Assembly (NCBI RefSeq): GCF_014697025.1
Contig: NZ_JACJRC010000006.1
Span: 124,001-188,000, forward strand
Source: Alkalinema sp. FACHB-956
GTDB lineage: Bacteria; Cyanobacteriota; Cyanobacteriia; Leptolyngbyales; Leptolyngbyaceae
DNA: 64,000 nt
Reading direction: 5' to 3'
Positions 36,085 to 47,164 of the stretch are shown in pieces. The notes under the pieces are model-generated. The model had not been told where the DNA came from. It did not search any database and was given only the letters and a program-made list of their open reading frames with translations. How positions within the stretch are numbered: position 1 is the stretch's first letter; the number at the start of each line of letters is the position of its first letter. A program made the position numbers and the translations under genes.

Positions 36085-36409
36085 TCAATTCAGAAAGACT
36101 TTACTGTAAAACGTCTGCCCGCAAAGTGGTTGTGGAAAACTCAGATCCTCGATCGACTAAGCTGAAAATCAGCGTATTCTGACGAAAAATTGATAAAATC
36201 AACGCTTTTCTGAAGGGGCACCCAACCCATAACCGAGAATTTTCCAATATTTGACAGGACTTTTCACAGCGTTTCCACAGGGTTTTCCACAGAAGCCTCA
36301 ATGTTTTCCACAAGCCTGCAAGAACAGCTGTCACAGCATTTGAAATTTATATCAGATTTTAGTCAAAATATAATCAAGATTTATCAACAAGTTAATTCTG
36401 TGCACGGTC
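36085..36409. other. oriC: Putative replication origin (DnaA-box cluster between dnaA and dnaN)
   Basis: AT-rich spacer with DnaA boxes: TTTTCCACA at 36283 and 36304, GTTTCCACA at 36271, TTTTCACAG at 36261, the reverse TGTGGAAAA at 36131 and TTATCAACA at 36381. The right end (36340-36395) is very AT-rich and could be the unwinding element. Position between dnaA and dnaN matches the common bacterial plan. Confidence 0.78.
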
Positions 36410-37822
36410 TTACTTGCGACTTTGGCTGGCAAGGTTAATCCGATCGCTCAACTGACGCAAGGTTTGAGCCAAGTCCCGATCGGATCCTTTAAGATTGTCG
36501 ATCTTCTCGTAGCTATAGAGCACCGTAGTATGATCCTTGCCCCCAAACTCATCGCCAATCTTCGGCAAACTTAAATCCGTATGTTGGCGCATCAGGTACA
36601 TGCCAATCTGCCGCGCCACACTGATTTCCCGCCGCCGGGAATTGCCCTTCAGATCCTCGATCGGAACCTTGAAATGTTCTGAAACGATCGTAATGACGAT
36701 CTCAGCCGACGCTTGAACATTTTCCGCAGGCGGATTAAGCACCGGGGCAATATTTTCCACCGTCATGGACAACCCAGCAATCGTAATATAGGCCACCGCT
36801 CGGGTCAGGGCTCCTTCCAGTTCCCGAATATTGGAGGTATAGGTGGAAGCAATGTACTCAATTACGTTGCGAGGCAAGCGTAGATCTGCGTACTCGGCTT
36901 TCTTTTGCAAAATGGCCATCCGCGTTTCAAAATCTGGCGGCTGAATATCCGCAATCAGCCCCATGGAAAAGCGAGAGCAGAGGCGCTCCTGCAAGCGGGG
37001 AATTTGATTAGGCGGTCGATCGGAGGCCAAGACCACCTGCTTGCCTGCCTCGTGGAGCGAATTGAACGTGTGGAAAAATTCTTCCTGGGTATATTCCTTG
37101 CCTTCAATAAACTGGATGTCATCCACCAACAAAACATCCACTTCCCGGTACTGTTCGCGAAAGGCTTGCATATTATCCTTCCGGATTGCCGCCACCAAAT
37201 CGTTGGTAAAGCGTTCTGTGGAAACGTAGTGAATCCGGGCCAAGGGATCAATTTCCAGCCGATAATGCCCGATCGCTTGCATCAAGTGAGTTTTGCCCAG
37301 TCCAACCCCACCACAGAGAAACAATGGGTTAAACTCTCGCCCCGGCGACTCCGCCACAGCCAAGGAGGCCGCATGGGCCATTTGGTTACTCGGCCCCACC
37401 ACCAAACGGGAAAAGATATATTTCGGGTTCAGATCCGATCGCGGGGAACTGGTCGATCGCAAAACCTGGAAGGAATCTGCCGCTGAGGCAATGCTCGGTG
37501 CTAGGTCAGACAGACTGGTTGATGGACTGGCTTCTTCACTTCCCCCGCCCATTAACTCCTCGGAATCCGCTGGACTGGTAAATTGCACCTCGATCGGGCG
37601 TCCCGCTACCTCCTGGACAACCTGCAAGATTGTTGCCATGTAGTAACGCATCAACCAACGCCGAGCAAAGGGATGGCGGGTTTGAATCGTTAAGCAGTCG
37701 TTCTCTAAACTTTCTGCAACCGTTTTCCCCACCCATGTATCAAATGTAGTGGGATTCATCTTGAACCGCAGATGTTCGAGAACCTGTGCCCAAAGGCTGT
37801 CAGCGTTAGAGTCTACGGCCAT
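36410..37822 (-). CDS. dnaA: Chromosomal replication initiator DnaA
   Basis: All four DnaA domains are visible: N-terminal domain I ([21 protein letters not shown]), a variable Ser-rich linker (about 100-130), the AAA+ domain with Walker [11 protein letters not shown] near 170 and Walker [10 protein letters not shown] near 232, and the C-terminal box-binding domain with [15 protein letters not shown] near 440. Length 470 is normal. It reads away from the window's right side into the origin-like spacer and dnaN. Confidence 0.97.
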   Translation of the reverse strand: MAVDSNADSLWAQVLEHLRFKMNPTTFDTWVGKTVAESLENDCLTIQTRHPFARRWLMRYYMATILQVVQEVAGRPIEVQFTSPADSEELMGGGSEEASPSTSLSDLAPSIASAADSFQVLRSTSSPRSDLNPKYIFSRLVVGPSNQMAHAASLAVAESPGREFNPLFLCGGVGLGKTHLMQAIGHYRLEIDPLARIHYVSTERFTNDLVAAIRKDNMQAFREQYREVDVLLVDDIQFIEGKEYTQEEFFHTFNSLHEAGKQVVLASDRPPNQIPRLQERLCSRFSMGLIADIQPPDFETRMAILQKKAEYADLRLPRNVIEYIASTYTSNIRELEGALTRAVAYITIAGLSMTVENIAPVLNPPAENVQASAEIVITIVSEHFKVPIEDLKGNSRRREISVARQIGMYLMRQHTDLSLPKIGDEFGGKDHTTVLYSYEKIDNLKGSDRDLAQTLRQLSDRINLASQSRK

Positions 37823-38028
37823 GATCCAGGAACGGAAAATACAAAGTATAGACTAATCTACCTTGGTCTTAATGGATCACACGATCGGGATTTAGACATT
37901 TAGTCTTGAAACCGCTAAAACCCAGACGATCGAGAATTTACAGATCCAGATATCGAGAGAGTGTATCGAGCACCCGAATTCCGACTTAGACTAGAGAAGC
38001 AAATTTTCGATTACCCCCTGGCTTCTAC

Positions 38029-40707
38029 GTGTCTACTTCTTTGCAACATTTTGGTATTGACCCTGAAAAAGTATTTCCATTTGCTTTGGATGGGTTCCAG
38101 CAGGAGGCAATTCAGGCTCTGGATGCGGGGGAATCGGTCGTGGTCTGTGCTCCCACGGGTTCTGGAAAAACACTGATTGGGGAATATGCCATTTACCGGG
38201 CTTTGGCTCGTAACCGTCGGGTTTTTTACACCACTCCCCTCAAAGCATTATCTAACCAGAAATTTCGCGACTTTCGCAGCCAGTTTGGCCAGGATCAAGT
38301 GGGGCTGCTGACGGGCGATATTTCCATTAACCGCGATGCCCCGATCGTTGTGATGACGACGGAGATTTTCCGCAACATGCTCTACGGCACCCCGATCGGC
38401 GAAGTAGGTGTCTCGATGGTGGGTGTAGAAACGGTGGTACTGGATGAATGCCACTACATGAACGATAGCCAACGGGGCACCGTCTGGGAGGAATCGATCA
38501 TTTACTGCCCTGCCACGATTCAGATTGTCGCCCTCTCTGCAACCGTTGCCAATAGTGAACAGTTGACTGACTGGATTGACCAGATCCATGGAACGACCCG
38601 GCGCATCTATTCTGACTTTCGCCCGGTGCCCTTGCAGTTTTTCTTTGCCAACCCCAATGGAGTTTTTCCCTTACTCGATGACTCAGGCACTCGCCTCAAT
38701 CCCCGGCTAAAACCGAAAGGCGGACGGCAGCGCCCCCGAGGGGCCAATCAGCGCGGGGTGAAACGGGCCGAACCTCCGGCTCTGGGCTTCACGATCGGCA
38801 AGCTGCGTCACTACAATATGCTGCCAGCGATCTACTTCATCTTTAGTCGTAAGGGGTGCGATCGGGCGGTGGAAGAACTGGGGGATCTGACCCTAGTGAC
38901 TCCAGAGGAATCGGCTCGGATCAAAGCTCAACTGGACGAATTGATGTCCCGCAACCCGGAAGCCATTCGAGAGAAGCAGGTCGATCCGCTCCTACGGGGC
39001 ATTGCGGCCCACCATGCGGGAATTTTGCCAGCCTGGAAGGTATTGGTTGAAGAGTTGTTCCAAGCGGGCTTGATTAAGGTTGTGTTTGCGACGGAAACGC
39101 TGGCTGCTGGGATTAACATGCCTGCCCGAACCACCGTGATTTCGAGTCTGTCAAAGCGGACAGATGCAGGTCACCGGCTCTTGAATGCCTCGGAATTTCT
39201 GCAAATGGCAGGGCGGGCCGGACGCCGAGGCATGGATGAAAAGGGCTACGTTGTCACTGTGCAATCTCCCTACGAAGGGGCACGGGAAGCGGCTTATCTG
39301 GCCACTAGTGGGGCCGATCCGCTGGTTAGCCAGTTCACCCCGACCTACGGGATGGTGCTCAATTTGCTGCAAACCCATAGCCTTGATCAGGCTAAGGAAT
39401 TGGTGGAACGTAGTTTTGCCCAGTATTTGGCGACCTTGGTGCTGCGTCCGCAACAGTCGGAGATCGATCGCCTCGAGGCCGATTTGGAATTGCTGCGGGA
39501 AACGGTGGCGGCGGTGGACTGGAAGCTGTTGAACCAGTATGAAAAGTTGCAGGAACGCCTGCGGGAAGAGCGGCGCTTGCTGAAAACCTTGCAACAGCAG
39601 GCAGCCCGATCGCGGGCAGAAGAATTGTCAATGATGCTGGCCTATGCCCTCACGGGTTCCATTCTGACCCTCAAGGGAGAACATCTGAAAATTGGTGCGC
39701 CCATGGGGGCGGTGCTGGTTAGCAAAATTCAAGGCTCGGGGCAGTTTCCCTATCTGCTGTGCTTAACGGAAAGCAATCGCTGGGCCGTCGTGAATTTAGC
39801 GGATGTGGTTGCGCTACGCACGGATTTACCCCGCATTGAAGCGGTCGATCGCTTGGCTCCTCCCGATCCGCCTCCCAAGTTGGGGCAGATGCGCAAGGGC
39901 GATGAGATGACCGCTAAGATTGCGGCGCAGATTGTTGAACCGGAAGATGAAGAGATTTTGTCGCCGGAGGTGTATGCCCAGTTGCAGCGGATGCAGGCCG
40001 TGCAAGCCCAGCGGGATCAACATCCGGTGCATGAGTGGGGCGATCGCAGCAAAATTCTCAAGTTCCAGCAGCGCATTGAATCCCTGGAAGAGGAACTGCG
40101 CGATCGGCGGGAGAAGATGGGTCGCCACGTGCAACGCCACTGGGAAGAATTCTTGAGTCTCATTAGCATTTTGCAATACTTCGGGGCATTGGAAGGGGTG
40201 ACGCCAACGGTCTTGGGCCAAGCGACGGCTGCAATTCGGGGGGAAAACGAACTGTGGCTTGGACTAGCGGTGATGTCTGGGGAACTGAATGATCTAGATC
40301 CCCACCATTTGGCGACGGTATGTGCTGGGTTGGTGACCGATGTGTCTCGCCCCGATAGCTGGGTGCGCTATGGGCTATCTGAGGCCGTGGCAGAAGCGCT
40401 GGCTGCGTTGCGCAGCACTCGCCGACAACTATTTCAACAACAGCGTCGCCATGGCATCATGCTGCCGGTCTGGCTGGAGGGGGATTTAGTGGCCTTGGTG
40501 GAGCAGTGGGCCCTGGGGACTGAGTGGTCCGATCTGTGTGGCAATACCAGTTTGGATGAAGGGGATATGGTGAGAATGTTGCGGCGTACGCTTGATCTTC
40601 TGTCCCAGATTCCCCATGTGCCCCATGCCTCTTCTTCCTTGATTGCCAATGCCCTGCGGGCGAAGCAGCTGATCGATCGCTTCCCAGTGAGTGAGGATAT
40701 TGAGTAG
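38029..40707 (+). CDS. DEAD/DEAH-box RNA helicase of the Ski2/Mtr4 type
   Basis: Large helicase acting on RNA or structured nucleic acid. Walker A is APTGSGKTLIGEYA near residue 40, motif II is DECHYMND near 138, SAT is at LSATVANSE, and motif VI is QMAGRAGRRGMDEKG near 395. The region following has a KOW/beta-barrel-like part (KIGAPMGAVLVSKI) and a C-terminal DSHCT-like helical domain. Start is GTG at 38029; no better start is visible. Cyanobacteria commonly encode one such Ski2-like helicase, of uncertain role in RNA turnover or ribosome maturation. Confidence 0.88.
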   Translation: MSTSLQHFGIDPEKVFPFALDGFQQEAIQALDAGESVVVCAPTGSGKTLIGEYAIYRALARNRRVFYTTPLKALSNQKFRDFRSQFGQDQVGLLTGDISINRDAPIVVMTTEIFRNMLYGTPIGEVGVSMVGVETVVLDECHYMNDSQRGTVWEESIIYCPATIQIVALSATVANSEQLTDWIDQIHGTTRRIYSDFRPVPLQFFFANPNGVFPLLDDSGTRLNPRLKPKGGRQRPRGANQRGVKRAEPPALGFTIGKLRHYNMLPAIYFIFSRKGCDRAVEELGDLTLVTPEESARIKAQLDELMSRNPEAIREKQVDPLLRGIAAHHAGILPAWKVLVEELFQAGLIKVVFATETLAAGINMPARTTVISSLSKRTDAGHRLLNASEFLQMAGRAGRRGMDEKGYVVTVQSPYEGAREAAYLATSGADPLVSQFTPTYGMVLNLLQTHSLDQAKELVERSFAQYLATLVLRPQQSEIDRLEADLELLRETVAAVDWKLLNQYEKLQERLREERRLLKTLQQQAARSRAEELSMMLAYALTGSILTLKGEHLKIGAPMGAVLVSKIQGSGQFPYLLCLTESNRWAVVNLADVVALRTDLPRIEAVDRLAPPDPPPKLGQMRKGDEMTAKIAAQIVEPEDEEILSPEVYAQLQRMQAVQAQRDQHPVHEWGDRSKILKFQQRIESLEEELRDRREKMGRHVQRHWEEFLSLISILQYFGALEGVTPTVLGQATAAIRGENELWLGLAVMSGELNDLDPHHLATVCAGLVTDVSRPDSWVRYGLSEAVAEALAALRSTRRQLFQQQRRHGIMLPVWLEGDLVALVEQWALGTEWSDLCGNTSLDEGDMVRMLRRTLDLLSQIPHVPHASSSLIANALRAKQLIDRFPVSEDIE

Positions 40708-41300
40708 GCAAAGCCTTGGGGGTAGCCACGGCTCGATCGCCTTTGTCAATGCCCGTACATTAGCGTGCTGGACTAAAACGGTAAAACTTGGGCTAAGGGA
40801 GCAACAGATCCGTAAAAAACCTGATTGATTCCTGCTGGGCATTGCCCATACTGAGAACAGTTCTCTAGGAACTTTACAGAACATGGCGCTTTAGTCGCAA
40901 AGAGATTGCGCTTTAGTTGTAGTTTTGCTGTGGTTCTTGAGCGGAACTGAGATTGATTGAAGGTTGAAATTAAACTTTTGTAAGGGACTCAAGTGGATTC
41001 CCAACTTTTTCACTGGATAAGCGATAAATTGCTGATCTAGTTGCAGTCTTGGCGCTGTTCCCTGTGGGACAAGTGGTCGGACTCGAAGGATTAGATGACA
41101 GTGTTTTAAATTTTCACTGGTTTAAATTCTGCGCGCTTGAAGTTGTGACTATAGGGAGGATCGTCCATGCAAAAGATATAGGCTCTCTTGCTTTCGTCAT
41201 GGTTAAGCCCCTCGCCAAGAATGTCTTCAATGTCTTGTCCGTTGCTCAGTTGTCAGGAAGTTGTGTTGTCTAAATTGTCTCAATCGGTTGTATAGGTTTT
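40708..41300. other. Intergenic region upstream of the HD-GYP gene
   Basis: About 590 bases with no convincing gene; open frames on either strand have no recognisable protein character. It probably contains the promoter and a long leader for the response regulator gene. Confidence 0.4.
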
Positions 41301-42350
41301 TTGCTTGCCGTGAATAGCCTGGATCTGGAACGCCCCAAAGTTCTTGTTGTAGATGATCATCCATCTAGCCGCATGGCCGCTGTTTCGTTACTAGCGGTTG
41401 AGGGATATGAACTATTACAAGCGGAGAGTGGCCCTGTGGCCATCAATAAAGTGTTGGAGGAAGATCCCGATCTCATCCTATTGGATGTGATGATGCCGGG
41501 AATGGATGGCTATGAGGTGTGTCGGCGGCTTAAGTCCGATGAGCATACAAGACTGATCCCGATCGTGTTTGTGACTGCCTTGGACGATCGTCGAGCGCGT
41601 CTGCGGGGGATTGAGGCCGGGGGCGATGATTTTATTACCAAACCCTTCGACCAGTTGGAACTTTCGGCGCGGGTTCGTTCTCTTGTGCGGCAGCGGCGGC
41701 TCAATCAAGATTTGGATCATGCGGAGAAGGTGCTGTTTTCCATCGCCCGCACTGTGGAAAGCCGGGATCCCAATACAGGGGATCATTGTGAGCGGTTAGT
41801 GCAGCGGGGCAACGCCTTTGGGGAGTTCCTGAAAATGTCGCGATCGGAGATTCGCGATCTGATGTGGGGCGGCTACCTCCATGACATTGGCAAAGTGGGC
41901 ATTCCGGACGCGATCTTGCTGAAACCGGGCAAGTTTACGCCGGAGGAAGTGGAAATTATGAAGCAGCATGTGCTGATTGGGGAGCGCATTTGCCAACCCC
42001 TGCGAACCATGCGAGGTGTCATCCCGATTATTCGCCATCACCATGAGCGCTGGGATGGTTCCGGCTATCCCGATCGCCTCAAGGGAGGGGAGATTCCCTT
42101 TCTGGCTCAGGTGTTCCAGATTATTGATATCTACGATGCGCTGACCAGCGAACGCCCCTATAAACATGCGTTTACCCCCGAAGAGGCGCTGGGCATTCTC
42201 CAACAGGAAACGGCCAAAGGGTGGCGCAATCCTGATTTGGTCAAGTTATTTTCTGAGTTTATTTACACCACCGAGATTCACAAGCCTTCGCGGGATGTCT
42301 GGATGGGGCGATACGTGAAACGGTCTTCCTTCCACCGCAGTGTGTCTTAG
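41301..42350 (+). CDS. Response regulator with HD-GYP phosphodiesterase output domain
   Basis: Predicted c-di-GMP (or related dinucleotide) hydrolase under phosphorelay control. A receiver domain occupies residues ~12-130 with VVDDHPSS, the phospho-acceptor Asp in LILLDVMMPGMDG, and the TA...K pair (VTALDD, ITKPFD). The HD-GYP domain follows with YLHDIGKVGIPD, RHHHERWDGSGYP and DIYDALTSERPYK. The start is uncertain: TTG at 41301, or GTG at 41310. No cognate kinase gene is adjacent. Confidence 0.88.
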   Translation: MLAVNSLDLERPKVLVVDDHPSSRMAAVSLLAVEGYELLQAESGPVAINKVLEEDPDLILLDVMMPGMDGYEVCRRLKSDEHTRLIPIVFVTALDDRRARLRGIEAGGDDFITKPFDQLELSARVRSLVRQRRLNQDLDHAEKVLFSIARTVESRDPNTGDHCERLVQRGNAFGEFLKMSRSEIRDLMWGGYLHDIGKVGIPDAILLKPGKFTPEEVEIMKQHVLIGERICQPLRTMRGVIPIIRHHHERWDGSGYPDRLKGGEIPFLAQVFQIIDIYDALTSERPYKHAFTPEEALGILQQETAKGWRNPDLVKLFSEFIYTTEIHKPSRDVWMGRYVKRSSFHRSVS

Positions 42351-42464
42351 TGGGTACCGTTCTGCTGAAATGGGACGGTTCTGGAAATTTTCCGACTTCT
42401 GCCCTTGCTTGGGTGTCCCCTTGCTCCTCTATACTCCCTTATGGAATTTGGCGGAGTAGAGTTC

Positions 42465-43838
42465 ATGGTTGCGATCGCAATTTTGGCAGCAGGCAAAGGA
42501 ACCAGGATGAAGTCGGATTTGCCGAAGGTGCTGCATTCGTTGGGGAATCGATCTTTAGTAGAGCGGGTACTGGATACGGGGGCTACGTTGAATCCAGAGC
42601 GCCAAATTGCGATCGTGGGATACCGCAGTGAGCTAGTGCGGGAAGCCCTGGGTCATCGATCGGTGGAATTTGTGGAGCAGACGGAGCAATTGGGCACGGG
42701 CCATGCGGTGCAGCAACTGTTGCCATACCTCACGGATTTTCAAGGTGATTTGCTGGTGCTGAATGGGGATGTGCCATTGCTACGGCCAGAAACGCTGCAA
42801 AATCTCTTGAAAACCCATCAGGATCACCAAAATGCGGCCACGATTCTGACGGCACAGTTGCCTAACCCCAAAGGTTATGGTCGGGTGTTTTGCGATGAGG
42901 CGGGCTACTTGACCGCGATTATTGAAGATCGGGACTGTACGCCGGAACAGCGGCAAAATTGCCGGGTCAATGCGGGGATTTATTGCTTCCGTTGGCCGGA
43001 TTTGGCAGCGGTGTTGCCCAAGCTGACGGCGGAGAATGATCAAAACGAGTATTACCTCACGGATGCAGTGAATTTCCTCAAGCCAGTGATGGTCATGGAT
43101 GTACCGGACTATCAGGAAATCTGGGGTATTAACGATCGCCGCCAGTTGACTAATGCCTATCAGATTTTGCAAACCCGGATCAAAACTAATTGGATGCTCC
43201 AGGGCGTGACGATCGTTGATCCGGCCAGTGTGACGATCGATGACACGGTGGAACTGCAACCGAATGCAGTAATCGAGCCGCAAACCCACCTACGGGGTAA
43301 CACAAAAATTAGTGCAGGCTGTCGGATTGGCCCGGGGAGCCTAATTGAAAACAGCACGATCGGCGAAAACACCACGGTTCTCTATTCCGTCGTGACCGAT
43401 AGCACCGTTGCTTCTGGAACCTGTGTGGGCCCCTATGCTCACCTCAAGGCGCAGGCATCGGTTGGTTCTGGCTGCCGGATTGGTAACTTTGTGGAAGTGA
43501 AGAATTCCCAAATTGGCGATCGCACGAATGTTTCTCACCTGTCCTACATCGGGGATGCAACCCTGGGGCAGCAGGTTAACGTGGGTGCGGGGACGATTAC
43601 GGTGAACTACGACGGTAAATACAAGCACCGCACTGTGATTGGCGATCGCACCCGGATTGGTTCTAACTGTTCCCTCGTGGCTCCCTTGACGATCGGTTCG
43701 GATGTCACAACGGCGGCGGGTTCCACAATTGTGGAAGATTTGCCCAATGACTGTCTGGCGATCGCTCGGGTAAAACAGGTGGTGAAGCCCGGTTGGCGAC
43801 CCAAGTGGCTGCGTCAGGGGGCGACTTCGGCGGAATAA
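42465..43838 (+). CDS. glmU: Bifunctional UDP-GlcNAc pyrophosphorylase / glucosamine-1-phosphate acetyltransferase
   Basis: Makes UDP-N-acetylglucosamine for peptidoglycan and envelope. The N-terminal uridyltransferase domain begins [20 protein letters not shown], with [10 protein letters not shown] near 105; the C-terminal half is a left-handed beta helix of hexapeptide repeats (for example [31 protein letters not shown]). The start at 42465 is fixed by the nucleotide-binding loop at the N terminus and by GGAG upstream. Confidence 0.96.
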   Translation: MVAIAILAAGKGTRMKSDLPKVLHSLGNRSLVERVLDTGATLNPERQIAIVGYRSELVREALGHRSVEFVEQTEQLGTGHAVQQLLPYLTDFQGDLLVLNGDVPLLRPETLQNLLKTHQDHQNAATILTAQLPNPKGYGRVFCDEAGYLTAIIEDRDCTPEQRQNCRVNAGIYCFRWPDLAAVLPKLTAENDQNEYYLTDAVNFLKPVMVMDVPDYQEIWGINDRRQLTNAYQILQTRIKTNWMLQGVTIVDPASVTIDDTVELQPNAVIEPQTHLRGNTKISAGCRIGPGSLIENSTIGENTTVLYSVVTDSTVASGTCVGPYAHLKAQASVGSGCRIGNFVEVKNSQIGDRTNVSHLSYIGDATLGQQVNVGAGTITVNYDGKYKHRTVIGDRTRIGSNCSLVAPLTIGSDVTTAAGSTIVEDLPNDCLAIARVKQVVKPGWRPKWLRQGATSAE

Positions 43839-43926
43839 GGTCGGTTCTGCGTCGGCGTGTTCTGGCGTGTTCTAAGGGGAAACCCGACAAGAGCTGGGGC
43901 GGGTGCAAGATTCCTCGGAGGCTTCA

Positions 43927-44091
43927 TTACTCGGAGGCTGGCGTGGCTTGGGATTTGCGGCGGCGGCAGCGATCGGAGCAATACTTCACCTCGTCCCAGC
44001 AGTCTGCCCACTTTTTGCGCCAGGTCATGGGGAGGCCACAGACGGCACAAGGTTTGCTGGGAAAGTCGGATTTCTTACGCTGTTTAGCCAT
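43927..44091 (-). CDS. DUF2256 zinc-finger-like small protein
   Basis: A 54-residue frame: [33 protein letters not shown], then [16 protein letters not shown]. Two C-x2/3-C pairs and the [11 protein letters not shown] core match the DUF2256 family, annotated in many bacteria and often linked to photolyase or cryptochrome-type genes, none of which is seen here. Start ATG at 44091. It is convergent with glmU and divergent from trmJ (72 bases). Base composition is GC-rich. Confidence 0.85.
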   Translation of the reverse strand: MAKQRKKSDFPSKPCAVCGLPMTWRKKWADCWDEVKYCSDRCRRRKSQATPASE

Positions 44092-44163
44092 GGGGTTCGA
44101 TCGAGAAAGATAAGCAACCGGGTCGGAGAACCCAGGATAGATAACAGTCGGGATAGAAGAAGC

Positions 44164-45042
44164 ATGACCCTTTTAAATTGTATCCGGATTGTTTTGGTGG
44201 AACCGGCGGGGGCGCGCAACGTGGGGTCGATCGCGCGGGTGATGAAGAATATGGGGCTACAACAGCTTTGGATCGTCAAGCCAGAGTGCGATCCCCTGGG
44301 GCTGGAGGCGCAGCATATGGCCGTTCATGCGAAGGAAATTTTGGCCTCGGCGCGCATCGTGGACAGCTTGCCAGCGGCGCTCCAGGGCTGTGGTCGATCG
44401 ATTGCGACCGTGGGGCGGGAGACGCCGCGATCGGTGGAACCGCTGCGATCGGTGTTGCCTTGGTTGCTCGATCGGGACTCTGCGAAGGTTGGCGATCACG
44501 CCCTCGGCGGCGATGTTGCGATCATTTTTGGTCGTGAGGATCATGGGTTGAGTAACGAAGAGTTGCAGTATGCCCAGCGGCTGGTGACGATTCCAACCCA
44601 TCCCGCCTATCCATCGCTCAACCTGGCCCAGGCGGTTGGGATTGTCTGTTATGAGCTGTTCCAAGTCCAGGGGCAGGAGTCCAAGCTGGGGGATCCTAGC
44701 CGAGGATCGGAGGGGCCGTTGTCGGGGGACCCTCCGGCTCCGTTCCAGGCGTTGGAGGCGTTCTATCAGGGCTTGGAAGTGCTCCTGCTCCAGATTGGCT
44801 ATCTCTACCCTAAAACCGCCTTCAGTCGGATGCAAAAGTTCCGTCGGTTGCTGAACCGATCGCAACCCTCGGCGGCGGAAGTGGCGATGCTGCGGGGGAT
44901 TCTACGGCAGGCCCATTGGGCGTTGGGGCAAGGGCGATCGACGACGGGTCAACCGAATGATGACGCTATGATTGAAGGAAAATCCGATCGAGCAATCGAG
45001 TTGGATTGTATCGATCGCAAGATGTCTGACGGGATGGAGTGA
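44164..45042 (+). CDS. trmJ: tRNA (cytidine/uridine-2'-O-)-methyltransferase, TrmJ-like SPOUT enzyme
   Basis: SPOUT-class 2'-O-methyltransferase, most like TrmJ, which modifies position 32 of tRNA. The N-terminal [19 protein letters not shown], the central [16 protein letters not shown] and [19 protein letters not shown] form the knotted S-adenosylmethionine site. A C-terminal extension with a helical domain ([18 protein letters not shown]) is typical of TrmJ. Start ATG 44164 matches the family; frames further upstream are noncoding. Confidence 0.9.
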   Translation: MTLLNCIRIVLVEPAGARNVGSIARVMKNMGLQQLWIVKPECDPLGLEAQHMAVHAKEILASARIVDSLPAALQGCGRSIATVGRETPRSVEPLRSVLPWLLDRDSAKVGDHALGGDVAIIFGREDHGLSNEELQYAQRLVTIPTHPAYPSLNLAQAVGIVCYELFQVQGQESKLGDPSRGSEGPLSGDPPAPFQALEAFYQGLEVLLLQIGYLYPKTAFSRMQKFRRLLNRSQPSAAEVAMLRGILRQAHWALGQGRSTTGQPNDDAMIEGKSDRAIELDCIDRKMSDGME

Positions 45043-45225
45043 TCCCTCAGCCCCATGCATCGCAAACTTATGCAAGAATCTATCTTTCATTGGGAGAAGT
45101 TTGGGGTAAAATCCCTGGAACTCCACGTTGTAGGAGTCATTAGTTGATGAATCGTGTGGGTTCTCCGTCGGTGCTAGAGCAAAGGGTTTGAGTCGCTTGG
45201 ATGACGGTTTAATACGGATAAGGGT

Positions 45226-47010
45226 ATGAAGAAATCGCGTGGTTTATTTGGGTTTACGTTTCTGACTGGTTTTCAAAAACCTCGCGAACAATCTCGTTCA
45301 GCCCGAGACGCTCAGCGCCAGCGTTCTGCCACTCAACCCCCTCGGACGGACTTGTCCAAATCCCCATCACCCAAATCCCCATTACCCAAATCAACCGCCT
45401 CGGCGGGGCCGATCGACGATCGCACTGCTCGGGAACTTTCGGGTCGCCGGAAGCTTCGAGATAGGACGAAATCGTCGGCTTCTGCAAAATCGTCATCCTT
45501 GGACTGGCTGCCTTGGTTCCAATCCTCGACCATGAAAGGGACGCGGAGCCAAGCGGTGGGTCAGCCTAAGGAGAGTTCCCGCGACCGTCGATCGGAAACA
45601 TCAAAAGCTCACCGTCAAGGTTCCGTCGTTCCCTTGCGTCCTCCCCAGGGGGCTAAGCTGGGAGCGAAGCTGTCCAATCAAGCCGTGTCTACCTCTTCAG
45701 CCGTGTCTAATCCTTCTGTTCCCAACGCTTCTAGCCATTACTCATCGGGATCGAATCGATCGAACTCCGGTCGCCCAAGCTTGGAAGAATTACGCAGTCG
45801 TCGTCGCTCTCGTCGGGGATCGGCGGAGGGGCGATCGACGGGCGATCGTCAACGGGTGGCTCGTCCGTCGATGTTTAATCCGCCGGAAAACCCGATTCCG
45901 TTGCCAACGCCGCGATCGCGATCGGGAAAAGCGTTACTGGTGGGGGTGCGGTTGTTAATCCTGGGGGTGGGCTTGGGGGTGATTGTTGGGACGGTGTTCT
46001 CGGTTTGGGATCCCACGGCCCATATGGCTGGAGCGAGTGCTGGGGATCAGGCGGCGAGTCAACCGGAGAAGCCCCAGGAACCCCCTGCCTTGCCCCTAGC
46101 CCAGGAAGCGGCTCCCTTGAAGGCGCAAATTCAATCGGTCTTGGCCCAGAATGACAAACTCACTGCTGGGGTGATGCTGGCGGATTTGGATACCAAAGCC
46201 TATGTAGATATCAATGCGTCGGAGTCCTTTGCGGCGGCTAGTACGATTAAGTTTCCGGTGTTGGTTGCCTTTTTCCAGGAGGTGGATGCGGGACGGGCGA
46301 CACTGAATGAAATGCTGACGATGACGAAGGACTTGGTGGCGGATGAAGCGGGGGAGATGCAGTTCCAGCCTGTGGGGACTAAGTTCTCGGCCATCAAAAC
46401 TGTGACTGAAATGATGGTGATTAGTGATAATACGGCGACGAACCTGATTATTAATCGGTTGGGGGGAGCGGCGGAGCTCAATCAACGGTTTGTGAGTTGG
46501 GGGTTGGTGAATACTCAGATCCGCAATTGGTTGCCGGATGTGAAGGGGACGAATACGACCAGCGCCAAGGATATGGCGACGTTGTTTGCGTTGGTGCATG
46601 AGGGTAAGTTGGTGTCGATGAAGTCCCGCGATCGCATTTTGGACATCATGCGCAAGAGTCAGGCCCAAAGTTTGCTGCCGAAGGGGTTGGGGGAAGGGGC
46701 GTCGATCGCCCATAAGACGGGGACGATCGGGGAGATGTTGGCCGATGTGGGGTTGATTGATACGGCGAATGGCAATCGTTATGTGGCGGCGGTGTTGGTG
46801 AAGCGGCCTCGGGATGACGATCGGGCGGAGACGCTGATTCAGCAAGTGTCGAAGCTGAGTTATCAGGCGTTTAATCAATCTCAGGCGGTGGTTCCGGCTC
46901 CTGAAAATTCGGATACGCCGGGTGCGCCGGATGCGCCGGATTCCGAGAATCGCCCGACTCCCAATAACCAAAATAACAATATTGGTCGATCGCGGATTGC
47001 TCAGCCGTAA
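45226..47010 (+). CDS. Membrane-anchored class A beta-lactamase-like serine hydrolase
   Basis: N-terminal ~235 residues are Ser/Arg/Pro-rich and probably disordered and cytoplasmic. A single membrane segment (ALLVGVRLLILGVGLGVIVG) near 240-260 is followed by a periplasmic beta-lactamase/D-Ala-D-Ala carboxypeptidase-like domain: SxxK is ASTIKFP near 338, SxN is ISDNTATN near 400, KTG is AHKTGTIGE near 500. A disordered Pro/Asn-rich tail follows. Members of this cyanobacterial group are annotated as serine hydrolases; whether they cleave beta-lactams or peptidoglycan is unknown. Confidence 0.85.
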   Translation: MKKSRGLFGFTFLTGFQKPREQSRSARDAQRQRSATQPPRTDLSKSPSPKSPLPKSTASAGPIDDRTARELSGRRKLRDRTKSSASAKSSSLDWLPWFQSSTMKGTRSQAVGQPKESSRDRRSETSKAHRQGSVVPLRPPQGAKLGAKLSNQAVSTSSAVSNPSVPNASSHYSSGSNRSNSGRPSLEELRSRRRSRRGSAEGRSTGDRQRVARPSMFNPPENPIPLPTPRSRSGKALLVGVRLLILGVGLGVIVGTVFSVWDPTAHMAGASAGDQAASQPEKPQEPPALPLAQEAAPLKAQIQSVLAQNDKLTAGVMLADLDTKAYVDINASESFAAASTIKFPVLVAFFQEVDAGRATLNEMLTMTKDLVADEAGEMQFQPVGTKFSAIKTVTEMMVISDNTATNLIINRLGGAAELNQRFVSWGLVNTQIRNWLPDVKGTNTTSAKDMATLFALVHEGKLVSMKSRDRILDIMRKSQAQSLLPKGLGEGASIAHKTGTIGEMLADVGLIDTANGNRYVAAVLVKRPRDDDRAETLIQQVSKLSYQAFNQSQAVVPAPENSDTPGAPDAPDSENRPTPNNQNNNIGRSRIAQP

Positions 47011-47164
47011 TGGGATGGGAGTGTGTTGAATTTGGGGTGTGGCGCGATCGCGGCCATTCTCTATCGTAGCGTTAGCAAGATCTCTGGGCGGCCAAGTTAG
47101 TAGGTAATTCTGCTTGGTAGAATGGGATCCTGCTAATTGAACGATCGTTTCTGGAGAACACACC

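Noticed and set aside
43793-44113. 106-residue plus-strand frame between glmU and trmJ
   Set aside because: It lies opposite a well-supported DUF2256 gene on the minus strand and overlaps the glmU end.
44257-44865. 202-residue minus-strand frame inside trmJ
   Set aside because: Antisense of a clear SPOUT methyltransferase gene.
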